Position numbers and translations under genes: made by a program. Of a stretch of 64,000 bases of DNA, positions 16,630 through 25,633 are shown in pieces. The stretch's first letter is position 1. Every line of letters starts with the position of its first letter. The stretch is from Saccharothrix deserti. Lineage in GTDB: Bacteria; Actinomycetota; Actinomycetes; Mycobacteriales; Pseudonocardiaceae. Location of the stretch: positions 1-64,000 of the forward strand of contig NZ_ML775962.1 of the NCBI RefSeq assembly GCF_009769385.1. Reading direction: 5' to 3'. A model generated the notes under the pieces. It was not told where the DNA came from and did not search any database. It saw only the letters and a program-made list of their open reading frames with translations.

Positions 16630-19608
16630 GTGACCATCGATTTCAAGATCCTCGGGCGGGTCCGCCTGCGCACGAACGACGGATTCACCGACCAATGGGG
16701 GACCCGCAAAGAGCGGGGTGTCCTCGCCGTGCTGTTGCTGAACATCGGGAAAGCGGTGCCGGTCCGCACTTTGGCGGAATGGGTCTGGTCGGAAGGGAAA
16801 GCGCCGCGTGATCCGGCGGCGACGCTGTCCACCTACTCGACGCGAATACGCAACGCCCTCAAGCGACACGGCTTGTCGGCGCAACTCAAGATCGAGGACG
16901 GCGCGTACCGATTCGTGGCCGACCCGACCGCCGTGGACTTCCACGTGTTCCAGCGGACCATGGGGGAGGCCCGCCGGTTGGGCAGATTGGGCAACGACGA
17001 GCGAGCCTGTGAGCTCGCGGAGTCGGCGTTGGCGCTCTGGGACGAACCGCTGGCGGATCTCGACACCGAGCGTGCCGACAACCGGCGTCGGGTGATGAGG
17101 CGGGACGAGTGGCTCGAGGCCAACAACGCCCTGATCTACGGCCGCTACAAGCTGGGTGAGTACGAGGCGGCGCTGCGCCTGGTCAAGGTGGCACAGGTCG
17201 AGTACGACCTGGATGTGCTGCTGGCCAAGCGCCGCTTGGAGGCGCTGTACGCGTTGGAGCGCAGGGAGGAAGCTGTCCAGTACTTCCTCGACTACCACCA
17301 CCGGGCCAAGGCCGCCGACCTGCCAGAGCGGGCCGACGAACTGCGTCGGCGCCACGACGAGCTGGTGAACCAGGACATCCGGTCGGCACCGCACCGGCGC
17401 ACCACGTCCGCTGTGCCTCAGTACCTGCCGTACGACATCGACGGTTTCACCGGCCACGAGGATCTTCTGGCCACGCTGGACGACCTTCTGGTCGACGGGC
17501 GCAAATCGCGTCTGATCGCGTTGGACGGCCAGCCGGGAGTGGGCAAGACGGCTCTTGCCGTGTACTGGGCGCACCGCGTGCGGTGGCGTTTCCCTCATGG
17601 CTTCTGGTTCGTCAACCTCAACGGGTTTGGCGACGGTTCGTCAGTGACCGAGGAGGAGGTCGTTGCCGGACTGCTCGAAGCGGTCGGGGTCACCCCTGCG
17701 GACTGTCCCCCGACCACACGTGCACGTCGGGCGAAGCTGCGGGACATCCTCTCGACCCGCAGGCTCCTCGTGATCTTGGACAACGCCGCCGACGCCGGGC
17801 ACGTGGAAGGGCTGCTTCCGCTGTTGTCGGGATCGGTCGTGGTGGTCACGAGCCGTGGGCGGCTCAGCGACCTCAGCCTGAGGTACGGCGCGCGCTGTTT
17901 CAGCGTTCCACCGTTGGGGATCGACTTGGCCAGGCAGTGGTTGCGCGACCGCCTGGGCACTCGCGCGGAAGCCGAACCGGATGCCGTGGACCGGCTCGCG
18001 CGGCAAGCGGGTGGACTCCCCCTGATGCTCGGGCTCATAGGCGAGAACGTGGCCGCGCAGCCCGGGAAGCCCATCAGCGACTTCGTGGTCCAACTCCGTG
18101 AGCGCGGTGCCATCCTCGACCTCAGTGCGAACGGGTCGCAGGCGATCGTGTCGCTTCGTGCGGCCATCGACTGTTCGTACGTCGTGTTGAGCCCACCGGT
18201 TCGCCGGTTGTTCTGCATGCTCGGCCTGTACCCTGGGCTGGTCTTCCAGATCGGTGTGGCCGCGGCGTTGACCGGCCTCCCTCCCGGCGATGTCCTACCT
18301 CAGCTCAAAGCGCTGGTGTGGGCCAGGCTGCTTGAGCCCAGGGAGGGTGATCGGTACGCCTTCCACGACCTGTTGCGCGACTACGCGGCTGAGCGCGTCG
18401 ACCGCGACGAGACCGAAGAGGAACGGCAACGCGCCGCGAGGCGAATGCTCGACTGGTTCCTGCACACCGGCAACAACGTGGACCGCATGCTGTTCGCCCA
18501 CCGCGAAGGCGTGCCCCTGCTGGACCTCTCCGAAGGCGTGCGGCCACTGGTGTTCGACAGCGCCGAAGACGCGATGGACTGGTGCACGCGGGAACGCGCC
18601 GAGCTGACGGCTGTGATCGATTTCGCCGCGTCGAACGGTTTCGACGAGCACGTGTGGCGGCTGTCGAACGCGGTCGGCGAGACCATGATGCGCCAGGGTT
18701 TCAAGGACGAGTTGTTGCAGGTATCCCAAGCGGCGATCCGGGCCGCCAGGTCGTCAGGCGACCGTGCTGGGGAAGGAAGCCTGCTGTGCAATCTCGGACT
18801 CACCTATGCCCGGTTCCACGAATACCGGGAGGCCGACGAGTGCTATCGACTTTCCTATGACATACTCCGTGAGATCGGACATTTACGCGGACAGGCCACG
18901 GTGCTGCGCAACATCGGCGAGCGGCGCGCCTTGGCCGGTGATGTCCCGGGTGCGCTGCAGGTGCTCGACCGAGCCCTTGGGCTTGCCCGGCAGGCGGATG
19001 ACGTGGACGGGCAAGCCGGTGTGCTGCAGCGCATCGGCGACGCCATGCTCCTGGGCGGCAGGTTGCATGACGCCATCGTCCAGTTGCACTCGGCGCGTTC
19101 GTTGCGGGACCACCTGAACGACGAGGCCGGCGCCGGCCTCGCATTGGCGTCGTTGGCCAACGCCTACCACGCCTTGGGCGACCACTCCGGTGCCTTGGGA
19201 CACGCCCACCAGGCCATGTCCCTGTTGAGCAAGACGCGCCGACTGGCCTTCGAAGGGCAGGCCGCCACCACGGCAGCCTCGGTGCTCCGTGAACTGGAAG
19301 ACCTGGAGGAGGCGTCGTTCTACGCCGAGCGGGCAGTGGATCTCTGCCGCCAAGCCCACGACTCGCTTCGACTGGCGACGGCACAGGACGTACTGGCACA
19401 GTCCGCTGGCGTCAGGGCAGGCATCAGGAGGCGCATCGGTGCTGGGAATTGGCCCACGAACTCTACAGCGGCCTCGGTGATCCGAGGGCGCACCGCATTC
19501 GCGCTCAGCTGGCAGAGTGGAGTGAGCCTGATGTGCCGGCCCCGCAGACCACCGATAGTGTGCGGAGAACGTCACCCATTCGAGGGAATTAGTTTGCTCG
19601 GACGGTGA
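16630..19608 (+). CDS. SARP-NB-ARC-TPR regulator (AfsR-like), 3' frameshifted
   Basis: 992 residues in AfsR order: winged-helix DNA-binding domain (about 1-100), bacterial transcriptional activation domain (100-245), NB-ARC with P-loop GQPGVGKT (300-307), then TPRs from about 680. Such proteins activate secondary-metabolite or morphogenesis genes. GTG at 16630 sits 10 bases after a GAGG; GTG at 16621 is too close to it. Codon 752 is TTA. After codon 926 (about 19405) the frame turns into non-TPR sequence, while the frame starting TGG at 19407 encodes a typical TPR end (Cys-Trp-Glu-Leu-Ala-His-Glu-Leu-Tyr) and stops at 19592, so one base appears lost near 19402-19407. Confidence 0.82.
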   Translation: MTIDFKILGRVRLRTNDGFTDQWGTRKERGVLAVLLLNIGKAVPVRTLAEWVWSEGKAPRDPAATLSTYSTRIRNALKRHGLSAQLKIEDGAYRFVADPTAVDFHVFQRTMGEARRLGRLGNDERACELAESALALWDEPLADLDTERADNRRRVMRRDEWLEANNALIYGRYKLGEYEAALRLVKVAQVEYDLDVLLAKRRLEALYALERREEAVQYFLDYHHRAKAADLPERADELRRRHDELVNQDIRSAPHRRTTSAVPQYLPYDIDGFTGHEDLLATLDDLLVDGRKSRLIALDGQPGVGKTALAVYWAHRVRWRFPHGFWFVNLNGFGDGSSVTEEEVVAGLLEAVGVTPADCPPTTRARRAKLRDILSTRRLLVILDNAADAGHVEGLLPLLSGSVVVVTSRGRLSDLSLRYGARCFSVPPLGIDLARQWLRDRLGTRAEAEPDAVDRLARQAGGLPLMLGLIGENVAAQPGKPISDFVVQLRERGAILDLSANGSQAIVSLRAAIDCSYVVLSPPVRRLFCMLGLYPGLVFQIGVAAALTGLPPGDVLPQLKALVWARLLEPREGDRYAFHDLLRDYAAERVDRDETEEERQRAARRMLDWFLHTGNNVDRMLFAHREGVPLLDLSEGVRPLVFDSAEDAMDWCTRERAELTAVIDFAASNGFDEHVWRLSNAVGETMMRQGFKDELLQVSQAAIRAARSSGDRAGEGSLLCNLGLTYARFHEYREADECYRLSYDILREIGHLRGQATVLRNIGERRALAGDVPGALQVLDRALGLARQADDVDGQAGVLQRIGDAMLLGGRLHDAIVQLHSARSLRDHLNDEAGAGLALASLANAYHALGDHSGALGHAHQAMSLLSKTRRLAFEGQAATTAASVLRELEDLEEASFYAERAVDLCRQAHDSLRLATAQDVLAQSAGVRAGIRRRIGAGNWPTNSTAASVIRGRTAFALSWQSGVSLMCRPRRPPIVCGERHPFEGISLLGR

Positions 19609-19744
19609 GTCGGACCGTGAAGTGCGGGCTCGTTCGCCCCTGTCTGACGTGCGCGATCACCTAACGCAGGGGAGTCGCACCCTACGTCTCGTGACGGTCG
19701 CGATGTAACGGTACCTGGGCTGGCGTGTGCAAGGATGCCCGCTC

Positions 19745-19930
19745 GTGAGCCGAAAACGCCCGAACGGGCTAACACGAAAGCGAGTCGTACACACGGTCCT
19801 CGTGTCGCTCGCAGTGGTGACGGCGGTGGCCGGACCTGCAAATCCAGCCACCGCGTCGGATTACCCGACAGGTGTGACGTCCACTTTCCAACAGTGCGAC
19901 TTCAGCACCTCGTCCATGTGGTGGGACTAG
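19745..19930 (+). CDS. Tiny secreted peptide
   Basis: A 61-residue product from GTG 19745 (AAGGA 10 bases upstream). A basic n-region (Arg-Lys-Arg and Arg-Lys-Arg), a hydrophobic core (VLVSLAVVTAVAGP) and an Ala-x-Ala site before Ser-Asp-Tyr form a clear signal peptide; cleavage leaves about 24 residues with one Cys, many Ser/Thr and a Met-Trp-Trp-Asp C-terminus. Two strong hairpins follow. I know no family. It could be a secreted signal or an inhibitor-like peptide; a leaderless fragment of a decayed gene is the alternative. Confidence 0.5.
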   Translation: MSRKRPNGLTRKRVVHTVLVSLAVVTAVAGPANPATASDYPTGVTSTFQQCDFSTSSMWWD

Positions 19931-19943
19931 CGATCCTCGGAAA

Positions 19944-19961
19944 CGCCCGCCTAGGCGGGCG
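19944..19961. terminator. Hairpin after the small secreted peptide
   Basis: CGCCCGCC-TA-GGCGGGCG, a perfect 8-bp palindrome, 14 bases after the stop of the peptide gene. Confidence 0.5.
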
Positions 19962-19983
19962 GTGATCAATCTCACCACACGTT

Positions 19984-20008
19984 GCCCGGCTCTGCTGTAG
20001 AGCCGGGC
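19984..20008 (+). terminator. Intrinsic terminator
   Basis: A 10-bp perfect stem GCCCGGCTCT/AGAGCCGGGC with a GCTGT loop, followed by ACATTTATG. This is the more canonical of the two hairpins after the peptide gene. Confidence 0.7.
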
Positions 20009-20366
20009 ACATTTATGCTCAGTTGAATCATCGTCCGTTCCTGTGTCGTAGACAAGTCGACGCGCACGTCTTCCGTTAACACTTTTGGGTGTCACTCGGA
20101 TCTTCCTCCTGTGCTGGAATATTGTCGCCGGTCGAGGCCGTCGCCGCGCTGAACTGGCTTTTGCGTCGGACATCATTTGTCTGTTCTGCCTGGTAATTCA
20201 AGGTCCTCGTGGGTGCCGTGTGTCGCTCACTCCGAGGCGTCTCAATCGGTTCGCCCCGTTGGGGCGTCGTCAGGTGCTCCCTGTCGGTTTGCTGTAGATC
20301 CTTTCCGCGCGCCGAGGGCTGCGGAACACTCCGGGGCGCTCGCTCACAAGCGAAGAAGGAGTGGTC
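20009..20366. other. Intergenic region upstream of secreted propeller gene
   Basis: About 360 bases with lower GC than the neighbours. Frames across it are short and lack ribosome sites. It ends in AGAAGGAG 5 bases before the ATG at 20367 and presumably contains the promoter of that gene; I cannot place -10/-35 boxes with confidence. Confidence 0.4.
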
Positions 20367-21296
20367 ATGTCTCGCACACTCGGTGCGCTGGCGGCTGTGG
20401 TGTTGGGGGTCTCCCTCGTCACCGCGGCGCCCGCCGCCGCAGCGGAAGCACACGCTTTCCCGACCGAGTTCCCCTTGCCCGACGGCTTCATGCCGGAGGG
20501 CATCGCGATCGGTTCGGCGCCCACCGCTTACTTCGGTTCGCGGGCCGACGGGGACCTGTTCCGCGTCGACCTCCGCACCGGGGCCGGCGAGGTGTTCAGC
20601 CAGGGGCCGGGCACGCCGTCGGTCGGGTTGAAGGTCGACTGGCGCAAGAGGCTGTTCGTCTCCGGCGGTTCGGGCGGTGACGGGAGGGTTGTCGACGCGC
20701 GGACGGGAGCGATCCTCAAGTCCTACGAGTTCGCCGGTGACACGAACACGTTCGTGAACGACGTCGTGGTCACCGACGACGCCGCGTACTTCACCGACTC
20801 GCGCAAGGCCGTGCTGTACCGGGTCGGGTTCGACCGGTACGGCCGGTTGCCGGAGTCCCACACCACGATTCCGCTGTCCGGTGACTTCGTCCTGACGCCC
20901 GGCGTCAACAACGCCAACGGCATCGCGGAGACCCCGGACGGCAAGGCGCTGCTGATCGTCCAGAGCAACATCGGTCAACTGCACCGGGTGGACATCGGAT
21001 CGGGCCGGACGACCGTCGTGGACCTCCAGGGCGAGGTGCTCACGAACGGTGACGGCCTGCTGGTGGAGGGCCGCACCCTCTACGTCGTGCAGAACCGTCT
21101 GAACACGGTCGCGGTGTTCTCCCTGGCCAAGGAGGGGACCAGTGGAAAGCTCGTGACCAAGATCACCGACACGCGGTTCGACGTGCCGACGACGGTCGCC
21201 TCGTTCGGTAACCGGCTGTACCTGCCGAACGCCCGTTTCACCACGCCGCCCACACCGACGCCGGCTTACAACGCCGTTTCCGTTCCCAAGCCGTGA
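20367..21296 (+). CDS. Secreted SMP-30/gluconolactonase-like beta-propeller protein
   Basis: 309 residues from the ATG with AGAAGGAG 5 bases upstream. A signal peptide (hydrophobic LGALAAVVLGVSLVTAAPAAAA) precedes a six-bladed propeller-like sequence with the repeated Gly-x-Leu-x-Arg-Val-Asp / Gly-Arg-Val-Val-Asp-Ala strands, a NDVVVTDDAAYFTDS calcium-site-like blade and NNANGIAETPDGKALL, the SMP-30 hallmark. Relatives in actinomycetes are often labelled superoxide dismutase without evidence. The substrate is unknown; it is extracellular. Confidence 0.78.
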   Translation: MSRTLGALAAVVLGVSLVTAAPAAAAEAHAFPTEFPLPDGFMPEGIAIGSAPTAYFGSRADGDLFRVDLRTGAGEVFSQGPGTPSVGLKVDWRKRLFVSGGSGGDGRVVDARTGAILKSYEFAGDTNTFVNDVVVTDDAAYFTDSRKAVLYRVGFDRYGRLPESHTTIPLSGDFVLTPGVNNANGIAETPDGKALLIVQSNIGQLHRVDIGSGRTTVVDLQGEVLTNGDGLLVEGRTLYVVQNRLNTVAVFSLAKEGTSGKLVTKITDTRFDVPTTVASFGNRLYLPNARFTTPPTPTPAYNAVSVPKP

Positions 21297-21508
21297 AGTT
21301 TCGGGGGGTCGGTGCGGAGAAGTTCACGCCGGCCCCCTGTTCGCGACCTCGTTGGACTGGGTAACCTGATCGTCGCGTCGCGCGAGTGATCGCTGTCTCT
21401 TCGTAATAATGATCTTCCGGTGTTACCGTTCCGTGGCCGATCGGGTGGAGAAGAGGCAGCGCTCCCAGCGCTGCGCTGACCTGGCAACGGACGAGGCTGC
21501 GGAGCGCT

Positions 21509-23932
21509 GTGAAGCAGAAGAGCACCACGGAGACGAACTACAAGACGATCCGTTCGCGACTCACCGGTGTCGTCGTCGTCCCCAGCATCGTCCTCCTCAT
21601 CATGTGGGCGTTGTTCTCGTCGTACACCCTGTTCGACGGCTTCTACCTCCGCGCCGTCGCCTCCGGCGTGCAGGACGCCTCGATCCCTGCCCTGCAGACG
21701 TTCGCCGCGCTCCAGAAGGAGCGCGAGCTGAGCATGACCGCGCTGAGCCAGCCCGACCGCGGCACCAGCGACCTGGAAGTCCAGCAGAAGGAAACCGACC
21801 TCGCGGTCGACAAGGTGCGCACGGCGTTCACGGACCTGGTCTCCCAGGCGCCGCAGGAGATCGTCGACCGGATCAACGCGCTCAACGTGCTGCTGGACCA
21901 ACTGCCGCAGCGCCGCGCCGCCCTCGAAGCGGGACGCGCGTCCAAGACCGAGGTCTACACGTACTACAACAGCCTCCTCGACGCCGGTGACGCGCTGTTC
22001 AGCGTGCAGGCCCGGGTGGTGCCCGACCACGAGTCGGTGAAGGGTGCCATCACGGCCACCGAGTACTTCAAGGCCTCCGACTGGATGTCCCGCGCCACGT
22101 CGCTCGCATCGAGCGCACTCGCCGCCGGCCAGTTCACCCCCGAGGAGCACGTCGAGTTCGCGAGACTCGTCGGCGCCTACCACTCCTCGTACGACTCGAA
22201 CGAGGACTACGCCCTGCCGGAAGTGCGCGAGCACTACCAGTTCATGATCGAGGGCGACGAGTGGAAGCGGCTGGTCGAGTTCGAGGGCAGGCTGATCGAG
22301 AACGGCCAGAAGCCGTCGAACGCCGGATCGTTCCAGGAGTGGCAGAACGTCAGCGGCCCGATCTCCACCGAGCTGACCGCCCTGGTCAGCGAGCAGGCCT
22401 CCGGCGCGGTCGGCGTCACCATGAGCCGCGGTGAGAGCAAGTTCCGCACCGTGCTGATCGGCAGCCTGATCGCCCTGATCGCCGTGATCATCGGTATCCT
22501 GATCGCGATCCGCACGTCGAACCGCCTGGTCAACCGAGCCCTGATCACGCGCCTCGCGGCGTTGAAGAAGGACTCGCTGACCCTGGCGCACGAACGGCTG
22601 CCCGACATCGTCGACCGGCTCCGCGAGGGCAAGCACGTGGACGTCGAGGTCGAGGTGCCGCCGCTGGACTACGGCAGCGACGAGATCGGCCAGGTGGCCG
22701 ACGCGTTCAACGCCGCCCAGTACACCGCCGTCGCCGCGGCCGTGAAGGAGAGCCAGGCCCGCGAAGGCGTGAACCGGGTCTTCCTCGACATCGCGCACCG
22801 CAACCAGGGCCTCGTGCACCGCCAGCTGAAGATCCTGGACAAGCTGGAGCGCGAGGAGGAGAACCCCGAACAGCTCGACGCGCTGTTCCAGCTCGACCAC
22901 CTCGCCACCCGCGCCCGCCGCAACGCCGAGAACCTGATCATCCTCGCGGGCGAGCAGCCGGGCAGGCAGTGGCGCAAGCCGGTGCGCCTGCTCGACGTGC
23001 TGCGCGCCGCCGTCGCCGAGACCGAGCAGTACGTCAGGGTCAAGGTGAACCCGGTGCCCGACACCGCGCTGGTGGGCGCGGCCGTCGCCGACACCATCCA
23101 CCTGGTCGCCGAACTCGTGGACAACGCCACCGCGTTCTCCTCGCCGCGCTCCCAGGTGCAGGTGCACGCCAGCGAGGTGCCTCAGGGCATCGTGGTCGAG
23201 ATCGAGGACCACGGCCTGGGCATCAACCCGGAGGACCGCGAGCAGCACAACGCGATGCTGGCCGACCCGCCGGAGTTCGACGCGATGCGCCTGCGCGGCG
23301 AGTCCCGGCTGGGCCTGTTCGTGGTGGCCCGCCTGGCTGCCCGCCGCGGCATCCACGTCGAGCTGCGCGAGTCGCCGTACGGCGGCACGCTGGCGCTCGT
23401 GCTCATCCCGTCCGCGATCGTCGCGGGCCCCACCACTGCGACCGAGCCCGCCGAGACGAGGCAGCTCCCGCGCCGCACTTTCCACGACATCCCGGAGCAG
23501 GGCGACGACTCAGTGCGAGACGCCAGGTTTCCCGACGGTTCCCGAGACCTGGAAGGGTTCTGGGCCCAGGCCGAGGCCGCAGCCAACGAGGATTCCCTTC
23601 CAGAGGTCGAACGACTGAGCGGCGGGCTGGACCTGTCGCAGCGCAGTGGTGAGCTGGATCTGCCGCAGCGGAAGCGGGCCACGTCCGAATGGCCCGCGGA
23701 CGAACCGGAGTCGGCAGGCGCCGGCACCGGTGACCGTCCCGAACTGCCGCGGCGACGCCGGCAGCAGAACTTGGCGCCGCAGTTGGTGCGCAACGATTTC
23801 CACCCTTCGCCCGAACCGCTCGCCGAGGTCGACCAGGAGAAGTCCGCCGAGAGGGTCCGCAAGGGCCTGTCGGCGTTCCAACGGGGCACACGTGACGCCC
23901 GTCGGACACCCGGCGACGACCTCGAACCCTGA
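21509..23932 (+). CDS. cvnA: Conservon sensor-kinase-like protein CvnA
   Basis: 807 residues: TM1 about 18-42, an extracellular nitrate/nitrite-sensing (NIT)-type helical domain 45-305, TM2 about 314-334, a HAMP-like stretch, a HATPase_c domain with N-box Glu535/Asn539 (VAELVDNATAFSSP) and G-box Asp567-x-Gly-Leu-Gly, and a long disordered acidic/basic tail after about 640. CvnA proteins are membrane sensors that, with CvnB-D, form a heterotrimeric-G-protein-like complex. The start is GTG at 21509 after GCGGAG. It is followed by the other three conservon genes in order. Confidence 0.9.
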   Translation: MKQKSTTETNYKTIRSRLTGVVVVPSIVLLIMWALFSSYTLFDGFYLRAVASGVQDASIPALQTFAALQKERELSMTALSQPDRGTSDLEVQQKETDLAVDKVRTAFTDLVSQAPQEIVDRINALNVLLDQLPQRRAALEAGRASKTEVYTYYNSLLDAGDALFSVQARVVPDHESVKGAITATEYFKASDWMSRATSLASSALAAGQFTPEEHVEFARLVGAYHSSYDSNEDYALPEVREHYQFMIEGDEWKRLVEFEGRLIENGQKPSNAGSFQEWQNVSGPISTELTALVSEQASGAVGVTMSRGESKFRTVLIGSLIALIAVIIGILIAIRTSNRLVNRALITRLAALKKDSLTLAHERLPDIVDRLREGKHVDVEVEVPPLDYGSDEIGQVADAFNAAQYTAVAAAVKESQAREGVNRVFLDIAHRNQGLVHRQLKILDKLEREEENPEQLDALFQLDHLATRARRNAENLIILAGEQPGRQWRKPVRLLDVLRAAVAETEQYVRVKVNPVPDTALVGAAVADTIHLVAELVDNATAFSSPRSQVQVHASEVPQGIVVEIEDHGLGINPEDREQHNAMLADPPEFDAMRLRGESRLGLFVVARLAARRGIHVELRESPYGGTLALVLIPSAIVAGPTTATEPAETRQLPRRTFHDIPEQGDDSVRDARFPDGSRDLEGFWAQAEAAANEDSLPEVERLSGGLDLSQRSGELDLPQRKRATSEWPADEPESAGAGTGDRPELPRRRRQQNLAPQLVRNDFHPSPEPLAEVDQEKSAERVRKGLSAFQRGTRDARRTPGDDLEP

Positions 23933-23976
23933 TCAGCAGCAGTGGCCGGACGACTGGAAACCGGAAAGGCAACCCG

Positions 23977-24414
23977 ATGAACGACATGACCAGCCAGCAC
24001 AACGAACTGAACTGGTTGTTGGAGGACCTGGTCAGCCGTGTGGTCGGAGCTCGGCACGCGGTGGTGCTCTCGGCGGACGGTCTGCTGCTGGGCCGTTCAC
24101 CAGGGCTGTCCAAGGACGACTCGGACCACCTGTCGGCCATGGCGTCGGCGTTCCAGAGCCTCGCCCGTGGCACGGGACGGCACTTCGGTGGCGGGGCGGT
24201 GCGGCAGACCATCGTGGAGATGGAGCACGCCTACCTCTTCGTCACCGCGGCCGGTCACGGCGCCTGCCTGGCCGTCCTTGGCGAAGAGGACTCCGACATG
24301 GGCATGATCGCCTACGAGATGAACATGCTCGTCAAGCGCGTCGGCACTTACCTGTCGTCGGCGCCGCGCGGCACCGCCGCGGCGAGCCTGCCTGCCGCCC
24401 GAAGGTCTTCCTGA
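23977..24414 (+). CDS. cvnB: Roadblock/LC7-domain protein CvnB
   Basis: 145 residues with the roadblock fold: ELNWLLEDLVSRVVGARHAVVLSADGLLL at the start, a central IVEMEHAYLFVTAAG strand pair and GMIAYEMNMLVKRV near the end. In conservons it acts as a regulator of the CvnD GTPase (GAP/GEF-like or scaffold). It lies 44 bases after cvnA and its stop overlaps the next start as TGATG. Confidence 0.92.
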   Translation: MNDMTSQHNELNWLLEDLVSRVVGARHAVVLSADGLLLGRSPGLSKDDSDHLSAMASAFQSLARGTGRHFGGGAVRQTIVEMEHAYLFVTAAGHGACLAVLGEEDSDMGMIAYEMNMLVKRVGTYLSSAPRGTAAASLPAARRSS

Positions 24415-24785
24415 TGGCCGGCCGCGAGGACTGGTGGTACGACGAGGCCGCAGGCCCGTTGGTCCGCCCGTACGCGATGGTGCGCGGCCGGACCCGGCCG
24501 CTGCGCCCGGAGCTGCACCTGGTGACGCAGGTACGCGCGATGCCCTCGCCGTCGGACCCGGACGCGTTGTCGGTCGAGCACATGGAGATCATGGAGCTGT
24601 GCCGGCGGCCGCTGTCCGTCGCGGAGGTCGCCGCTTACCTCGACGTGCCGCTGGTGGTCGTCAAGGTGCTTTTGAGCGATCTCATCCAACGCGGTGACGT
24701 CGTGATCAGAGACCCTGCCCGAGTCCCGCAAGTGCCGGACCGGAACCTGCTTCAGGCGGTGCTGGATGGTGTCCGTGGAATCTGA
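24414..24785 (+). CDS. cvnC: DUF742 protein CvnC
   Basis: 123 residues, a DUF742 protein: GPLVRPYAMVRGRTRP near the N-terminus and a winged-helix-like CRRPLSVAEVAAYLDVPLVVVKVLLSDL, then a short GDVVIRDP tail. It is the third conservon component, thought to help assemble the complex. It is coupled to cvnB by a 1-base overlap, and the GTPase gene starts inside its last codons (20-base overlap). Confidence 0.92.
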   Translation: MAGREDWWYDEAAGPLVRPYAMVRGRTRPLRPELHLVTQVRAMPSPSDPDALSVEHMEIMELCRRPLSVAEVAAYLDVPLVVVKVLLSDLIQRGDVVIRDPARVPQVPDRNLLQAVLDGVRGI

Positions 24786-25359
24786 GCGGCCGGGTGGGGA
24801 ACTTCTCGTCCCCACCCCAGTGAAGATCGTCATCGCCGGTGGCTTCGGCACCGGGAAGACGACGATGGTCAACTCGGTCAGCGAGATACCGCCGCTGCAC
24901 ACCGAGGAGTTGCTGACCGAGGCCGGTGTCGGCGTCGACGACGTGCTGGGCTTGGAGAGCAAGGAGACCACCACGGTCGCACTGGACTTCGGCCGCATCA
25001 CCATCAGCCCGGAGGTGGTGCTGTACCTGTTCGGCACCCCGGGCCAGAACCGGTTCTGGTTCATGTGGGACGAGCTGGCGTTCGGCGCGATCGGCGCGGT
25101 GATCCTGGTCGACACGCGGCGGTTGGACAGCAGCTTCCCGTCGATCGACTTCTTCGAGCGGCGCGGCATCCCGTTCATCATCGCGGTGAACTGCTTCGAG
25201 GGCGCGCACAACTACGAGGTCGAAGAGGTGCGGCGGGCCCTGGACGTCGACGCCGCCATCCCGCTCGTGCTGTGCGACGCGCGGGACCGGGAGTCGGCCA
25301 AGACCGTGCTGGTGAGCCTGATCCAGCACACCATGGACCGGCTCGACGCCATGGCCTAG
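24766..25359 (+). CDS. cvnD: Conservon GTPase CvnD
   Basis: 197 residues, a MglA/Ras-like small GTPase: P-loop GGFGTGKTT at 25-33, switch region, the DXXG-type segment YLFGTPGQNRFW, and NCF near 155 in place of the canonical NKxD guanine-specificity motif, as usual in this family. There is no cytochrome P450 gene downstream, although some conservons have one. A palindromic terminator follows at 25499. Confidence 0.92.
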   Translation: MVSVESERPGGELLVPTPVKIVIAGGFGTGKTTMVNSVSEIPPLHTEELLTEAGVGVDDVLGLESKETTTVALDFGRITISPEVVLYLFGTPGQNRFWFMWDELAFGAIGAVILVDTRRLDSSFPSIDFFERRGIPFIIAVNCFEGAHNYEVEEVRRALDVDAAIPLVLCDARDRESAKTVLVSLIQHTMDRLDAMA

Positions 25360-25420
25360 GAAAACTGCTTCCCGCTGTTCGCCGTCCCGGCCGCCGCTGT
25401 TCCCGGCCGCTGGTCACTGC

Positions 25421-25494
25421 TAGTCGGTCGTTGCTCGTCGGCCTAGTGCTCGTCGGCCTAGTTCGTCGGCCGTTGCTGCTCGTCGGTCGTTGCT
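25421..25494. repeat. Short imperfect direct repeats after cvnD
   Basis: About five CGTCGG-containing units are strung together, including two copies each of GCTCGTCGGCCTAGT and GTCGGTCGTTGCT (one base variation). No frame is preserved. It looks like a small slippage-prone repeat in untranslated sequence. Confidence 0.5.
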
Positions 25495-25498
25495 TCGC

Positions 25499-25521
25499 AG
25501 GGGACCCCGCCGGGGTCCCCT
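25499..25521. terminator. Bidirectional terminator between conservon and lipoprotein gene
   Basis: An 11-bp perfect stem AGGGGACCCCG / CGGGGTCCCCT around a single C, with TGTCTTAAT following. It lies between convergent transcription units. Confidence 0.75.
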
Positions 25522-25633
25522 GTCTTAATCCTGCCGGCGGGGACCGACAACTTCGGGCGCAGCGGGCTCGGCCTGTGGACAACTCCGCGCAGGTCCTCAT
25601 CGTCGTTGCGCCGGAAGGGTCCAAGGCCGGCGG

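Noticed and set aside
19745-19930. FxSxx-COOH or lasso/lanthipeptide precursor
   Set aside because: It has a Sec-type signal peptide, lacks the FxSxx end and Cys/Ser/Thr ring pattern, and no maturation enzyme is adjacent.
21266-23485. A 739-codon minus-strand open frame across cvnA
   Set aside because: Mirror of cvnA codons (His/Leu/Arg/Val-rich), no motifs, no ribosome site.
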